A stretch of DNA of 64,000 bases from Micromonospora cabrerizensis (GTDB taxonomy: Bacteria > Actinomycetota > Actinomycetes > Mycobacteriales > Micromonosporaceae). The translations under genes and the position numbers were made by a program. The notes under the pieces are model-generated. The model made no database searches. It worked only from the letters and a program-made list of their open reading frames with translations, and was not told the origin of the DNA. Where the stretch lies: NCBI RefSeq assembly GCF_022230955.1, contig NZ_JAKKFI010000101.1, forward strand, positions 1 to 64,000. Reading direction: 5' to 3'. Shown piece by piece: positions 33,084-41,784 of the stretch. How positions within the stretch are numbered: the stretch's first letter is position 1; each line of letters begins with the position of its first letter.

Positions 33084-36000
33084 TCAGATCAACCGGAGCT
33101 GGCGGTCCTTCGGGCGGCGTGGCTCGGCCTCGCCGAACCGTTCGAACAGGCCGGGGTCGATGACGCCGAGGAACGGCGACGGGGAGCAGTCACGCTCCAC
33201 GCCGTGCCGGGTCCGGCGGGCGGCGTGCGTGACGTACAGCCGGTCCTGGGCGCGGGTCAGGCCGACGAAGAAGAGCCGCCGCTCCTCGGCGACCGCGTCC
33301 TCGTCGGGCGTCGAGCCCGGCCAGCGCAGCGGCAGCAACCCGTCCTCGACGCCGACCAGGAAGACCACCGGGAACTCCAGGCCCTTCGCGGCGTGCAGGG
33401 TGAGCAGCGTGACCGCCTCCGCGCGCGGATCGAGCGCGTCCACCTCGGCGCCGGTGGCCAGTTGCGACAGGAACGTCTCCAGGTCGTCGCCGCAACGCCG
33501 GGCCAGGGGGGTCAGCAGGTCCACGGCCGAGCGGACGTCCTCGGGACGGACAGTGCTGCCGGCACCGTCCAGGGTGGGCACGGCGAACCGCTCCGCGACC
33601 ACCTGGCCGGCCAGCCGCACCCGGGCGGCCAGCGAACCGGCCAGCCCGTCGGCGTGCCGCAGCTCGCGGGCGATGGCCGCCACCCCGGGCCGGTCCCGCA
33701 GCCGGTCGTGTGACCGCTTCTGCACCGGGATGTTGGCCCGGGTCAGGGCGTCGACGATCGGCGCGGCCTGCGCGTCGGTGCGGTACAGCACGGCGATGTC
33801 GGAGAACGACAACGAGGTGGACCGGCCGTCGATCCGGCCCGAGTCCAACGAACGGTGCGACAGCCCGCCGACCAGGTCGTCGACGGTACGGACCACGAAG
33901 TCGGCCTCCTCGGCCACCGAAGCCGCCGGGTAGCGCCCGACCAGCGGGGCCTCCGGGTCGAGCCGGGCCGGGTCCAGTCGCCGGCCACGAACCAGCGAGG
34001 ACGGCGCGATGGCCTGCACGGCGGCGGCCAGGATCGGCGCCGACGAGCGGTAGTTGCGGTTGAGCCGCACCAACCGGGCGTCCGTGAAGTCCGCGGAGAA
34101 GCGCAGGAAGTAGCCGACGTCGGCGCCCCGGAACGAGTAGATCGCCTGATCCGGGTCGCCGATCGCGCACAGGTTGCCGTCCGCGGGGCTGAGCAGCCGC
34201 AGCAGCTCGTACTGCGTCGAGTCCACGTCCTGGTACTCGTCGACGAAGATCCACTGCCAGCGGTCCCGGTAGCGTTCGACCAGCTTCCGGTCGGCCCGTA
34301 GCAACTCCACCGGCAGGCTCACCAGCTCGTCCAGGTCGACCAGGTCCTGCTTGCGCAGCAGCGCCGCATAGCTGGCGCTGTCGTCGCCGGCCTCCGCCCG
34401 GGCAGCCGCGCGCTCGGTGTCGTCCGCGATGCGGAAGTCGGCCGGCAGGCCGGCGGCGTCCGCGTTCTCCCGCAGGATGGTCAACCCCAGCGCGTGGAAC
34501 GTGCCGACGGTGACGTCCTCGGCGACCGGGCCGAGCAGGGCGTCGAGGCGGTGCCGCAGCTCCTCGGCGGCCCGGCGGGTGAACGTGATCGCCAGGCAGT
34601 GCTCGGGAAAGACGTTCAGCTCCGCGCAGAGGTACGCGATCCGGTGGGTGAGCGTCCGGGTCTTGCCGGTGCCCGGACCAGCCACGATGAGCAGCGGCCC
34701 GCCGGGTGCGGAGGCGGCCACCCGCTGCATCGCGTCCAGCCGGTCCAGCAGGCCGGTGCCGACCTCCTCCATCCCGGAGAGCATCGGCTCGAACGGTTCG
34801 TGCGGAGAGGGCGGTGACGCGATCGGCGGTGCCGGCGCAGGGACCTGCTTACGCTTCGGCTCCGCCTTGGCCGCCGCCGGGCGCTTGGCCGTGGCCCTGG
34901 GCGCCGGGTGCTCGGGTCGGCGCTGGGCCGGCACCGGTACGTCGAACAGCGTCTCCTGTGCCGTGCCCGCGTGGGCCCCCAGCTCGGCCGGGTCGAAGAG
35001 GGTGATCACCCCGTACTCGCCGTCGTAACCCGGCACCCGCCGGACGTCGCCGCGGCGCAACCGCCCGATGCCCTCGGCGAGCAACTCGCCGCCCGCCTGC
35101 GCGATGTCGCTCAGCGGCGTCGTGGTCAGGATCTCCAGCTCGGGGCCGAGCGCGGCGAGAAGCTCGTTGAAACGCCCCTCGACCTTCTTCGATCGCGCGC
35201 CCACCTTGTTGATCTCGCCGAGGATCTCGGCCAGTGGCACCAGGTGGGTGACGTCGCGGGCGTGCGCCGGCCGGTGCCCCTGCGGGCGGTCGGCCAGCTC
35301 CTCGATCCGGCTGAGGACGCCCACGGTCAGCGGCTTGCCACACTCGGGGCAGCGTCCGTCGGCCGCACGAGTGCGCTCCGGGGACCAGTTGACCCCACAG
35401 AGCCGGTGCCCGTCCGCGTGGTACTTGCCCTCCTCCGGGAAGAACTCGATCGTTCCGGCCAGACCGTCGCCGGTCCGCAGCGCCTCCCGGACGGCGAAGT
35501 AGTCCCGCTCGACGGCCAGCACGGTCGCCTCCCGGCCCAGAGCCGGCGGGGAGTGCGCGTCCGAGTTGGACACCAGCTGGTAGCCGTCCAGGCTGCCGAC
35601 CCGCCAGTTCATCGCCGGATCGGAGGAGAGACCGGTCTCCACGGCGAAGATGTGCTCGGCCAGGTCCGCGTAACAGTCCGCGATCGCGTCGAAGCCCGAC
35701 TTCGAGCCCAGCGCCGAGAACCACGGCGTCCAGATGTGCGCCGGCACCAGGTAGCCGTCTCCGCTGGCCTCCAGGGTGATCTCCAGCAGGTCGCGGGAGT
35801 CCAGGCCGAGGATCGGCCGGCCGTCCGAGCCGAGGTTGCCGATCCGGCCGAGCGCGGTGTTGAACCGCGCCACCGCGTCCAGGTCCGGCAGGTAGATCAG
35901 GTGGTGCACCTTGCGGGTCCGGTCGTCCCGCTTGTAGATGGTGGAGATCTCCACGCTCAGCATGAACCGGACCGGGTCCGCCTCCGCCGCGCCGGCGAGC

Positions 36001-36278
36001 CGTGGCGGCAGCCGGCGGGCGACGTCCCGTTCCGCCTCGGCGTCGAGCCGGTACAACCCCGGTTCCGCCGGGCGCAGGGTCTCTCGCAGGTGGTCGTACC
36101 AGGCGGGGTGGGTGAAGTCGCCGGTGCCGAGCAGACCGATGCCCTTACGCCGGGCCCACCACGCGAGATTCGGCAGCGTGAGGTCGCGGCTGCACGCGCG
36201 CGAGTACTTCGAGTGGATGTGCAGGTCCGCGACGAATGGCGGGAGGCCACCGGGGGGTACGGCGCTGAACGGAGGCAC
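33084..36278 (-). CDS. Endonuclease Q-like PHP nuclease fused to a UvrD/Rep-type helicase
   Basis: 1064 residues. Residues 1 to about 430 match the TIGR00375/endonuclease Q type: PHP metal motifs ADLHIHS, GTGDFTHP, SVEIS, HHLIYLP and SNSDAHS, then a zinc knuckle near residues 293-316 (LCGVNWSPE...CPECGKPLTVG). After a Pro/Ala/Lys linker (about 430-510) comes a complete SF1A helicase: LDAMQ Q-motif, GPGTGKT (about 533), DEYQDVD, GDPDQAIYSFRGAD, NRNYRSS, LHAAKGLEFPVV and FVGLTRAQDRLY. Endonuclease Q nicks DNA at deaminated bases, so this may couple lesion incision with unwinding. The GTG at 36278 has AGGA 6 bases upstream. Confidence 0.9.
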   Translation of the reverse strand: MPPFSAVPPGGLPPFVADLHIHSKYSRACSRDLTLPNLAWWARRKGIGLLGTGDFTHPAWYDHLRETLRPAEPGLYRLDAEAERDVARRLPPRLAGAAEADPVRFMLSVEISTIYKRDDRTRKVHHLIYLPDLDAVARFNTALGRIGNLGSDGRPILGLDSRDLLEITLEASGDGYLVPAHIWTPWFSALGSKSGFDAIADCYADLAEHIFAVETGLSSDPAMNWRVGSLDGYQLVSNSDAHSPPALGREATVLAVERDYFAVREALRTGDGLAGTIEFFPEEGKYHADGHRLCGVNWSPERTRAADGRCPECGKPLTVGVLSRIEELADRPQGHRPAHARDVTHLVPLAEILGEINKVGARSKKVEGRFNELLAALGPELEILTTTPLSDIAQAGGELLAEGIGRLRRGDVRRVPGYDGEYGVITLFDPAELGAHAGTAQETLFDVPVPAQRRPEHPAPRATAKRPAAAKAEPKRKQVPAPAPPIASPPSPHEPFEPMLSGMEEVGTGLLDRLDAMQRVAASAPGGPLLIVAGPGTGKTRTLTHRIAYLCAELNVFPEHCLAITFTRRAAEELRHRLDALLGPVAEDVTVGTFHALGLTILRENADAAGLPADFRIADDTERAAARAEAGDDSASYAALLRKQDLVDLDELVSLPVELLRADRKLVERYRDRWQWIFVDEYQDVDSTQYELLRLLSPADGNLCAIGDPDQAIYSFRGADVGYFLRFSADFTDARLVRLNRNYRSSAPILAAAVQAIAPSSLVRGRRLDPARLDPEAPLVGRYPAASVAEEADFVVRTVDDLVGGLSHRSLDSGRIDGRSTSLSFSDIAVLYRTDAQAAPIVDALTRANIPVQKRSHDRLRDRPGVAAIARELRHADGLAGSLAARVRLAGQVVAERFAVPTLDGAGSTVRPEDVRSAVDLLTPLARRCGDDLETFLSQLATGAEVDALDPRAEAVTLLTLHAAKGLEFPVVFLVGVEDGLLPLRWPGSTPDEDAVAEERRLFFVGLTRAQDRLYVTHAARRTRHGVERDCSPSPFLGVIDPGLFERFGEAEPRRPKDRQLRLI

Positions 36279-36339
36279 GCCGCATCCTGTCACGCCCGCC
36301 GCGCCGGCCGCCCGCCGCCACGCGCGGACGTGACGTCCG

Positions 36340-37587
36340 CTATGCCGAGCGCAACTCGACCAGACTGATCTGCGGCTCGGCACCGACCCGCACCGGCGGC
36401 CCCCAGAAACCGGCGCCGTTGGTCACGTAGACCTTGGTGCCGTCGACCTCGCCGAGCCCGCTGACCACCGGCTGCTCCAGCCGTACGGCGAGGTTGAACG
36501 GCACCATCTGCCCACCGTGGGTGTGCCCGGACAGTTGCAGGTCGACGCCGAACCGGGCCGCCTGCACCGCGGCCAGCGGCTGGTGGGCGAGCAACACCAC
36601 CGGGCGACTCGGGTCACGGTCACCCAGCGCGGCGGCGAAGTCCGGCCCGGCCGCCAGGCCACTGACTCCCGTGGCGTCCAGGTCGTTCACGCCGGCCACG
36701 TCGAGCACGCCGCCCCGGGCCTGGATCTCCTGGCGCCGGTTCTGCAGGACCCGCAGGCCCAGCCGGTCGATTTCCTGGACCCACTCCTCCACCCCCGAGT
36801 AGTACTCGTGGTTGCCGGTGACGAAGAAGTTGCCGTAGCGGGAGCGCAGGTCACGCAGCGGCGCAGCGGCCGAGCCGAGCTCGGCGACCGAGCCGTCGAC
36901 CAGGTCCCCGACGACCGCGACCAGGTCCGCGTCGAGCCGGTTGATCGCGGCGACGATCCGCTCGGTGTGCGCCCGCCCGCGTAGCGGACCGAGGTGGATG
37001 TCGGAGACGGTGGCGATGCGCAGGCCGTCCATGCTGCGGGGGAGCTTGGCGAGCGGGATCTGCACCCGGTCGAGGCGTGGTGGGCCGAGGGCGGTGCGGA
37101 CGCCGTACCCCACGGTGCCGGTGGCGGTGAGGCCAGCGAAGATGGCCGCCCCACGGGCGAGCAGCAACCGGCGGGACGGGTCGTGATCCGGTGCCGCGAC
37201 GGCGTCGGCGGCCGGCGGGTCGGTCGGCCCGGCGGCGCCGACCAGCACCGGTTCGGGGGCGGCGGCGCTCGGCTCCGCGGCAACCACCCGGCGGCGCAGC
37301 ACCAGTCGGGTGACCAGCATCGGCACTTCGAGCACGACCAGCACGACGAGCAGGTAGAACATCAGCGCGAGCCACACGTAGCCCGGCCAGGCGAGCCAGT
37401 AGAGCCCGGCCTGCGTCCCGGCGAGGGTGACCGGCACGAGCAACGCCAGCACCAGGGCGGCGACCCCGCCGATCCGACGCCAGCGGCCCGGGGTGGTGGT
37501 GTCCCGGACGAGCCGCTTCCACAGGTAGAGGTGGATCAAGCCGGTGATCAGAGCCAGGACGGTCACGAACCCCAGAACCGCCAACAT
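36340..37587 (-). CDS. Membrane-anchored metallophosphoesterase
   Basis: 415 residues. Three or four spans in residues 1-110, a further hydrophobic segment (LLLARGAAIFAGLTATGTVGYGV) preceded by Arg residues, then a calcineurin-like phosphoesterase domain with SDIHLGP, VVGDLVDG, TGNHEYY, LAHQP and LSGHTHGGQ. These supply the full set of metal ligands of the YkuE/YaeI group that acts on phospholipids or UDP-lipids outside the membrane. ATG 37587 follows GGGAGG by 7 bases. It lies 61 bases upstream of the nuclease-helicase gene on the same strand and could be co-transcribed. Confidence 0.9.
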   Translation of the reverse strand: MLAVLGFVTVLALITGLIHLYLWKRLVRDTTTPGRWRRIGGVAALVLALLVPVTLAGTQAGLYWLAWPGYVWLALMFYLLVVLVVLEVPMLVTRLVLRRRVVAAEPSAAAPEPVLVGAAGPTDPPAADAVAAPDHDPSRRLLLARGAAIFAGLTATGTVGYGVRTALGPPRLDRVQIPLAKLPRSMDGLRIATVSDIHLGPLRGRAHTERIVAAINRLDADLVAVVGDLVDGSVAELGSAAAPLRDLRSRYGNFFVTGNHEYYSGVEEWVQEIDRLGLRVLQNRRQEIQARGGVLDVAGVNDLDATGVSGLAAGPDFAAALGDRDPSRPVVLLAHQPLAAVQAARFGVDLQLSGHTHGGQMVPFNLAVRLEQPVVSGLGEVDGTKVYVTNGAGFWGPPVRVGAEPQISLVELRSA

Positions 37588-37600
37588 GCGTGTGCCTCCC

Positions 37601-37855
37601 TCAGCCACCCGCGAACGGGGGCAGGACATCGATCGTGGCCCCGGCCGGCAGGGGTGCCTGACGATCATGACAGGTGACGCCGTCCACCAGGAAACTCGCC
37701 GCTCGCAGCACAGCGGCGAGCCGGTCCCCGTGTCGCCGTACCAGCTCGGCCGTGAGGTCGTCGAGGGACCGGCCGGCGGGCAGGACCTCCTCGGTCTGGC
37801 CGGCGGCGGCGCGGGCCCCCGCGAAGTAGCGGACGGTCAGCGGGCTCGGGGTCAC
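37601..37855 (-). CDS. moaD: MoaD/ThiS-family sulfur carrier, molybdopterin synthase small subunit
   Basis: 84 residues with a beta-grasp sequence (VRYFAGARAAAG, then TIDVLPPFAGG) ending in the Gly-Gly that is thiocarboxylated. Partner of MoaE (24776-25204). The GTG at 37855 is three bases after the moaA stop, so the two are coupled. MoaD rather than ThiS is favoured by the YFAGARAAAG segment and by its neighbour. Confidence 0.9.
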   Translation of the reverse strand: MTPSPLTVRYFAGARAAAGQTEEVLPAGRSLDDLTAELVRRHGDRLAAVLRAASFLVDGVTCHDRQAPLPAGATIDVLPPFAGG

Positions 37856-37858
37856 GTC

Positions 37859-38872
37859 TCAGCCCCCGATCGCGGACATCGGCCGGGTCGGCTGGAGGAA
37901 GGTGGGGTCGTCGATGCCGTGCCCGGCGCGCTTGCCCCACATCGCGGTGCGCCAGCGCCGGGCCAACTCGTCGTCGTCCGCGTCGGCGCGCAGCGCGGCG
38001 CGCAGGTCGGACTCCTCCGTGGCGAAGAGACAGGCGCGGACCTGGCCGTCCGCGGTCAGCCGGGTGCGGTCGCAGTCCCCGCAGAAGGGGCGGGTCACGC
38101 TGGCGATCACACCGACCCGCGCGGGGCCGCCGTCGACCAGCCAGGTCTCCGCCGGCGCCGCACCGCGTTCGGCCGGGTCGGGACTGAGGTCGAAGACGGT
38201 ACGCAGGGAGGTCAGGATCTCCTCCGCGGTGACCATCGTGCTGCGGTCCCAGCCGTGCTGGGCGTCCAGCGGCATCTGCTCGATGATCCGTAGCTGATAG
38301 TCGTGGTCGAGGGCGAAGCGCAGCAGGGCCGGTGCCTCGTCCTCGTTGACACCGCGCATCAGCACCGAGTTGATCTTCACGGGGCTGAGCCCGGCAGCCG
38401 CCGCCCCGGCGAGCCCCGCCAGCACCGCGTCGAGGCGGGGGCGGCGAGTGAGCCGGGTGAACCGGTCCGCGTCCAGAGTGTCCAGTGAGACGTTCACCCG
38501 GTCCAGACCGGCGGCGCTCAGCGCCGGGGCCAGCCGGTCCAGCCCGATGCCGTTGGTGGTCAGCGAGATCCGGGGGCGGGGCCGCAACGCGGCGACCGCG
38601 GTCACGATGCCGACCAGCCCGGGCCGGATCAGCGGCTCACCGCCGGTGAACCGCACCTCGGTCACACCGAGCCGCTCGACGGCCACCCGGACCAGCCGGA
38701 CGATCTCCTCGTCGGTCAGCAACTCGGGGCCGGCCAGCCAGGGCAGACCTTCGGCCGGCATGCAGTAGGTGCAGCGCAGGTTGCACTTGTCGGTGAGGGA
38801 CACGCGCAGGTCCCGGGCGACGCGGCCGTACCGGTCGACGAGGACCCCGTTGGTCCCCGGGGCGGCGCTCAC
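37859..38872 (-). CDS. moaA: GTP 3',8-cyclase
   Basis: 337 residues. The radical SAM cluster is CNLRCTYCMP; the C-terminal iron-sulfur cluster ligands are in FCGDCDRTRL and VRACLF; the protein ends in Gly-Gly as MoaA should. RFTGGEPL, TTNGIGL and NVSLDTLD are also present. It makes cyclic dihydro-GTP for MoaC. The GTG start overlaps the stop of the fructosamine-kinase-like gene as GTGA, which fixes the start and couples translation. Confidence 0.96.
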   Translation of the reverse strand: MSAAPGTNGVLVDRYGRVARDLRVSLTDKCNLRCTYCMPAEGLPWLAGPELLTDEEIVRLVRVAVERLGVTEVRFTGGEPLIRPGLVGIVTAVAALRPRPRISLTTNGIGLDRLAPALSAAGLDRVNVSLDTLDADRFTRLTRRPRLDAVLAGLAGAAAAGLSPVKINSVLMRGVNEDEAPALLRFALDHDYQLRIIEQMPLDAQHGWDRSTMVTAEEILTSLRTVFDLSPDPAERGAAPAETWLVDGGPARVGVIASVTRPFCGDCDRTRLTADGQVRACLFATEESDLRAALRADADDDELARRWRTAMWGKRAGHGIDDPTFLQPTRPMSAIGG

Positions 38873-39783
38873 CTGTCGACCGTAGCGCGCTCGGCCCCGC
38901 CCAGGGCGGCACGGGCGGTCTGGACCACCACATCTCGGTAACTGTCGCCGAACAGCGAGGTGTGCACGAGCAGCAGGTGCAGTTGGTGCAGCGGCACCCG
39001 CTCGCGCCAGCCGGCCGGCAACGGCCAGGTCTCCTGATAGGCGGCCAGCACCCGATCCAGGTGAGGGATGCCGCCGAAGAGGGCGAGCTGAGCAAGATCT
39101 GTTTCCCGGTGCCCGCCGTGCGCCGCCGGGTCGACGAGCCAGGCCCGGTCGTCGGCCCCCCACAGCACGTTGCCCGGCCACAGGTCGCCGTGGATGCGGG
39201 CGGGCGGCTCGTCGCCGCCGAGCCCGCCGACCCGGTCGATCACCCGCTCGACCAGGGTGACATCGGCGCTGGTCAGCGCACCGGCGTCGACCGAGCGCCG
39301 TAGGTAGGGGGTGAGGCGTCGCTCGGCGAACCACGTCGACCAGGGCCCGTCGGTCGGGGTGTTGTCCTGGGGTAGTGACCCGATGAACCCGGCCCAGGCC
39401 GCACCGAAGGTGGCCGACCCCGCCCGGTGCAGGGCCGCCAACTCGCGGCCGAAGCGGTCCGCGGCCTCCGGCGTCGGCTCGCCGGGCTCCACCCAGTCGA
39501 GCGCCAGCAGGTCTGGTAGAGCCACGAGCACCTCGGGTACGGCGACAGCGCCGGCCTCCCGCAGCCAGCGCAGGCCGGCCGCCTCGGCGGCGAAGAAGCC
39601 CTCCGGTGCTGGTCGGTCGGCCGCCTCCGGCCAGGACTTGGCGAAGACGGAGTGGCCGTCGTCCAGCGTGAGCCGGGTCGCGGCACAGATGTTTCCACCG
39701 GCGACCGGCGTCTCCCGGAGCCGCTGATGGGTCCGGAAGGTCGGCAGGTGTGCCGGGTGCGCGCGCAGGTACGCCAGGTCCAT
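38869..39783 (-). CDS. Fructosamine kinase-family protein
   Basis: 304 residues of the protein-kinase-like fold. Key segments: GGNICAATRLTLDDGHSVFAK (nucleotide lobe Lys), RIHGDLWPGNVLW (catalytic loop) and LVDPAAHGGHRETDLA (metal-binding Asp). The family phosphorylates ketosamines on glycated proteins or small glycated amines, leading to repair. The start ATG at 39783 is 6 bases after TACCGT. Overlap with moaA suggests an operon of this gene with moaA and moaD, an odd pairing that may be only positional. Confidence 0.9.
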   Translation of the reverse strand: MDLAYLRAHPAHLPTFRTHQRLRETPVAGGNICAATRLTLDDGHSVFAKSWPEAADRPAPEGFFAAEAAGLRWLREAGAVAVPEVLVALPDLLALDWVEPGEPTPEAADRFGRELAALHRAGSATFGAAWAGFIGSLPQDNTPTDGPWSTWFAERRLTPYLRRSVDAGALTSADVTLVERVIDRVGGLGGDEPPARIHGDLWPGNVLWGADDRAWLVDPAAHGGHRETDLAQLALFGGIPHLDRVLAAYQETWPLPAGWRERVPLHQLHLLLVHTSLFGDSYRDVVVQTARAALGGAERATVDR

Positions 39784-39789
39784 CAGCGC

Positions 39790-39795
39790 ACGGTA
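39790..39795 (-). promoter_or_regulatory. -10 box TACCGT of the fructosamine kinase-moaA-moaD operon
   Basis: TACCGT on the minus strand is 6 bases before the ATG at 39783; no ribosome binding site, so probably leaderless. Confidence 0.55.
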
Positions 39796-39891
39796 ACCGC
39801 TCCCCATGACAGCACGGTCGCGACCGAGGACACCGGCACCGTTCCGGCACCTCGTATGTGCGGCCTGAGCAGGGAAAACACGCTGAGTAGC

Positions 39892-39917
39892 TGTGGATAA
39901 GTCGCGTGTCGTCCACA
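39892..39917. promoter_or_regulatory. Pair of DnaA boxes between divergent genes
   Basis: TGTGGATAA (39892-39900) is the exact complement of TTATCCACA; TCGTCCACA (39909-39917) on the other strand is one base from TTGTCCACA. They face each other in the 174-base spacer between the fructosamine kinase operon and the DUF4192 gene. Confidence 0.45.
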
Positions 39918-39957
39918 GGGTCTGTTGGGCCGCCCGGACCCGCCGCACGCTTCCGTC

Positions 39958-41004
39958 ATGACCTCGACCGAACGCTCCCAGCTCGCCGTGCGCTCACCCG
40001 CCGACCTGATCGCCGCGGTGCCGTACCTGCTCGGCTTCCATCCCACCGACAGCGTCGTCGCCGTGGCGTTGCTCGGCCGGCAGATCATCTTCGCCGCTCG
40101 GGCGGACCTGCCCGACCCGTCCACCGACCAGGTCGAGCGGGCCCGGCACCTGGCCGGCGTGATCCGCCGGCAGGGCGCGGAGGCCGCCACCGTGGTCGGT
40201 TACGGGCCACCCGACCGGGTGACGCCGGCCGTGGACGCGGTGCGCGCCGCACTGAGCGCCGGCGGGATGGACGTGCTCGACGCGCTGCGGGTGACCGACG
40301 GCCGGTGGTGGTCCTATCTCTGCACCGAGCCCGACTGCTGCCCGCCCGAGGGTCGGCGCTACGACCCGACCGCCAACCCGTTGACCGCGTCCGCGGTCTT
40401 CGCCGGCCAGGTCGCGCTCCCCGACCGGGCCGCCCTCGTGGCACAGGTGTCAGCGGTGGACGGCCCGGCGCGCGACGCGGCGCGCGCGGCCACCGCCCGC
40501 GCCAGGCCGAGGCTGGCCGAGCTGATCGAGCAGGCGCCCGAGAGTGATCTGCTCGGCGGTCGCGCGGTGCGTTCCGCCGGGGTGACGGCGGTCCGCGAGG
40601 CCCAGCGCCGGCAGCGCCGTGGTGAGCGTCTTGACGACGACGAGGTGGCCTGGTTGGGCCTGCTGATGACCCACCTGCCGGTCCGGGACCACGCGTGGGA
40701 ACGCACCGACGGTCGGGACCGGGACATCGCCCTCTGGACCGACGTGCTGCGTCGGGTCGAGCCGGAGCTGGTTGCCGCCCCGGGCGCTCTGCTGGCGTTC
40801 GCGGCCTGGCGTGCGGGGCAGGGGGCGTTGGCGGCGGTCGCACTGGAACGCACGCTGAGCCTGCACCCCGACTACTCGCTGGCCGTGCTGCTGGACGACA
40901 TGCTCCGCCGGGGTGTGCCCCCGTCCGAGCTGGACGGCTGGCCGTCGGTCGGGATGCCTGGTGTCATCCGCCCCCGCAAACGGAGTCGACGTGGCCGCCG
41001 CTGA
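39958..41004 (+). CDS. DUF4192-family protein
   Basis: 348 residues. The family start is clear: RSPADLIAAVPYLLGFHPTDSVVAVAL, with later VVGYGPPDRVTPAVDAV, DGRWWSYLCTEPDCCPPEG and LAFAAWRAGQGALAAVALERTL. DUF4192 proteins are widespread in actinobacteria and have no known function. The ATG at 39958 follows CACGCT by 6 bases, a one-base variant of the leaderless pattern. Upstream are two DnaA boxes. Confidence 0.9.
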   Translation: MTSTERSQLAVRSPADLIAAVPYLLGFHPTDSVVAVALLGRQIIFAARADLPDPSTDQVERARHLAGVIRRQGAEAATVVGYGPPDRVTPAVDAVRAALSAGGMDVLDALRVTDGRWWSYLCTEPDCCPPEGRRYDPTANPLTASAVFAGQVALPDRAALVAQVSAVDGPARDAARAATARARPRLAELIEQAPESDLLGGRAVRSAGVTAVREAQRRQRRGERLDDDEVAWLGLLMTHLPVRDHAWERTDGRDRDIALWTDVLRRVEPELVAAPGALLAFAAWRAGQGALAAVALERTLSLHPDYSLAVLLDDMLRRGVPPSELDGWPSVGMPGVIRPRKRSRRGRR

Positions 41005-41040
41005 CCAGTCCGGTAATACCGTCGGTGCCACCAGAGTTGA

Positions 41041-41046
41041 TAGGCT
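41041..41046 (+). promoter_or_regulatory. -10 box TAGGCT of leaderless antitoxin-like operon
   Basis: TAGGCT is 7 bases before the ATG at 41054 with no ribosome binding site. Confidence 0.6.
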
Positions 41047-41053
41047 GGCGGCC

Positions 41054-41305
41054 ATGACCGTGAAGCGCTCCGTGAGCCTCCCCGACGACGTCGCGGAGTG
41101 GCTCGACCAGCAGCCCAACGTCTCGGCCGCGATCACCGCGGCGGTGCGCGCTCAAATGGCCGTCGTGCACGTCCACGAGGTGCTGCGACGAGCCGGCATC
41201 GAGGTGACCGAGGCGGGCAGGGCACGGTGGCGGGAGCGGCTGGCGACACCCATTCCGCCGGACGCCCTGGCCGAGGGACGCCGGATGTTGGGAGGTGCCG
41301 GATGA
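41054..41305 (+). CDS. Ribbon-helix-helix antitoxin-like protein
   Basis: 83 residues. MTVKRSVSLPDDVAEWLDQ is a typical RHH strand-helix start and the following helix VSAAITAAVRAQMAVV completes the DNA-binding fold. The C-terminal half would bind a partner. The stop overlaps the next start as ATGA, as in VapB-VapC pairs. It probably represses its own promoter, but no clear operator repeat is visible. Confidence 0.75.
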   Translation: MTVKRSVSLPDDVAEWLDQQPNVSAAITAAVRAQMAVVHVHEVLRRAGIEVTEAGRARWRERLATPIPPDALAEGRRMLGGAG

Positions 41306-41700
41306 GCGATCGGATCGCGGCCGTGTTCGACGCGTCGGCGTTGACGGCCTACCTCGACGGCAACGTGTCGGTGGGGGAGTTGATGCTGGAGGTCGCTGAC
41401 GAGGGGCGGCAGGTGGCGGTTCCCGCGACCTGCCTGGCGGCCGCCCACGCGAGCGTGGGTGACGAGATCGACGCCGCGCTGCTGGCGCTGATGATGAGTG
41501 CCCCGATGATCTGCCTGCTGCCGCTCGATGCCGGTGATGCGCAGGACACGGGCAGACTGGCCCGCGCGGTGGGTGGAGACATCTCGTTCGGTCATGCGGC
41601 CCGTGTGGCACTCACCCACGGGGCGCACTACGCGACCGTGCAGTCCGCGATGGCGGCGAAGGTGCTGCCGACCAACTGGAGCATCCTCGACCTGGCCTGA
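41302..41700 (+). CDS. Degenerate PIN-domain protein (VapC-like)
   Basis: 132 residues. The opening AAVFDASALTAYLDGN matches the first PIN strand and catalytic Asp. The next usual acid, in an LAE motif, is replaced (VPATCLAAAHA); the LGDA motif reads SFGHAARVAL; and the last LTxD motif reads YATVQSA. So one, or at most two, of four catalytic acids remain and RNase activity is doubtful. It may be a decayed toxin, a binding-only PIN protein or a regulator with its RHH partner. Confidence 0.7.
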   Translation: MSDRIAAVFDASALTAYLDGNVSVGELMLEVADEGRQVAVPATCLAAAHASVGDEIDAALLALMMSAPMICLLPLDAGDAQDTGRLARAVGGDISFGHAARVALTHGAHYATVQSAMAAKVLPTNWSILDLA

Positions 41701-41784
41701 CGGCAGAGCATCCGTCGAAGGATGTAGGCGTTGCTCCTGTCCACGGCCGACGCGGCAGCGCCACCACCACCGGAGACTGATCTC

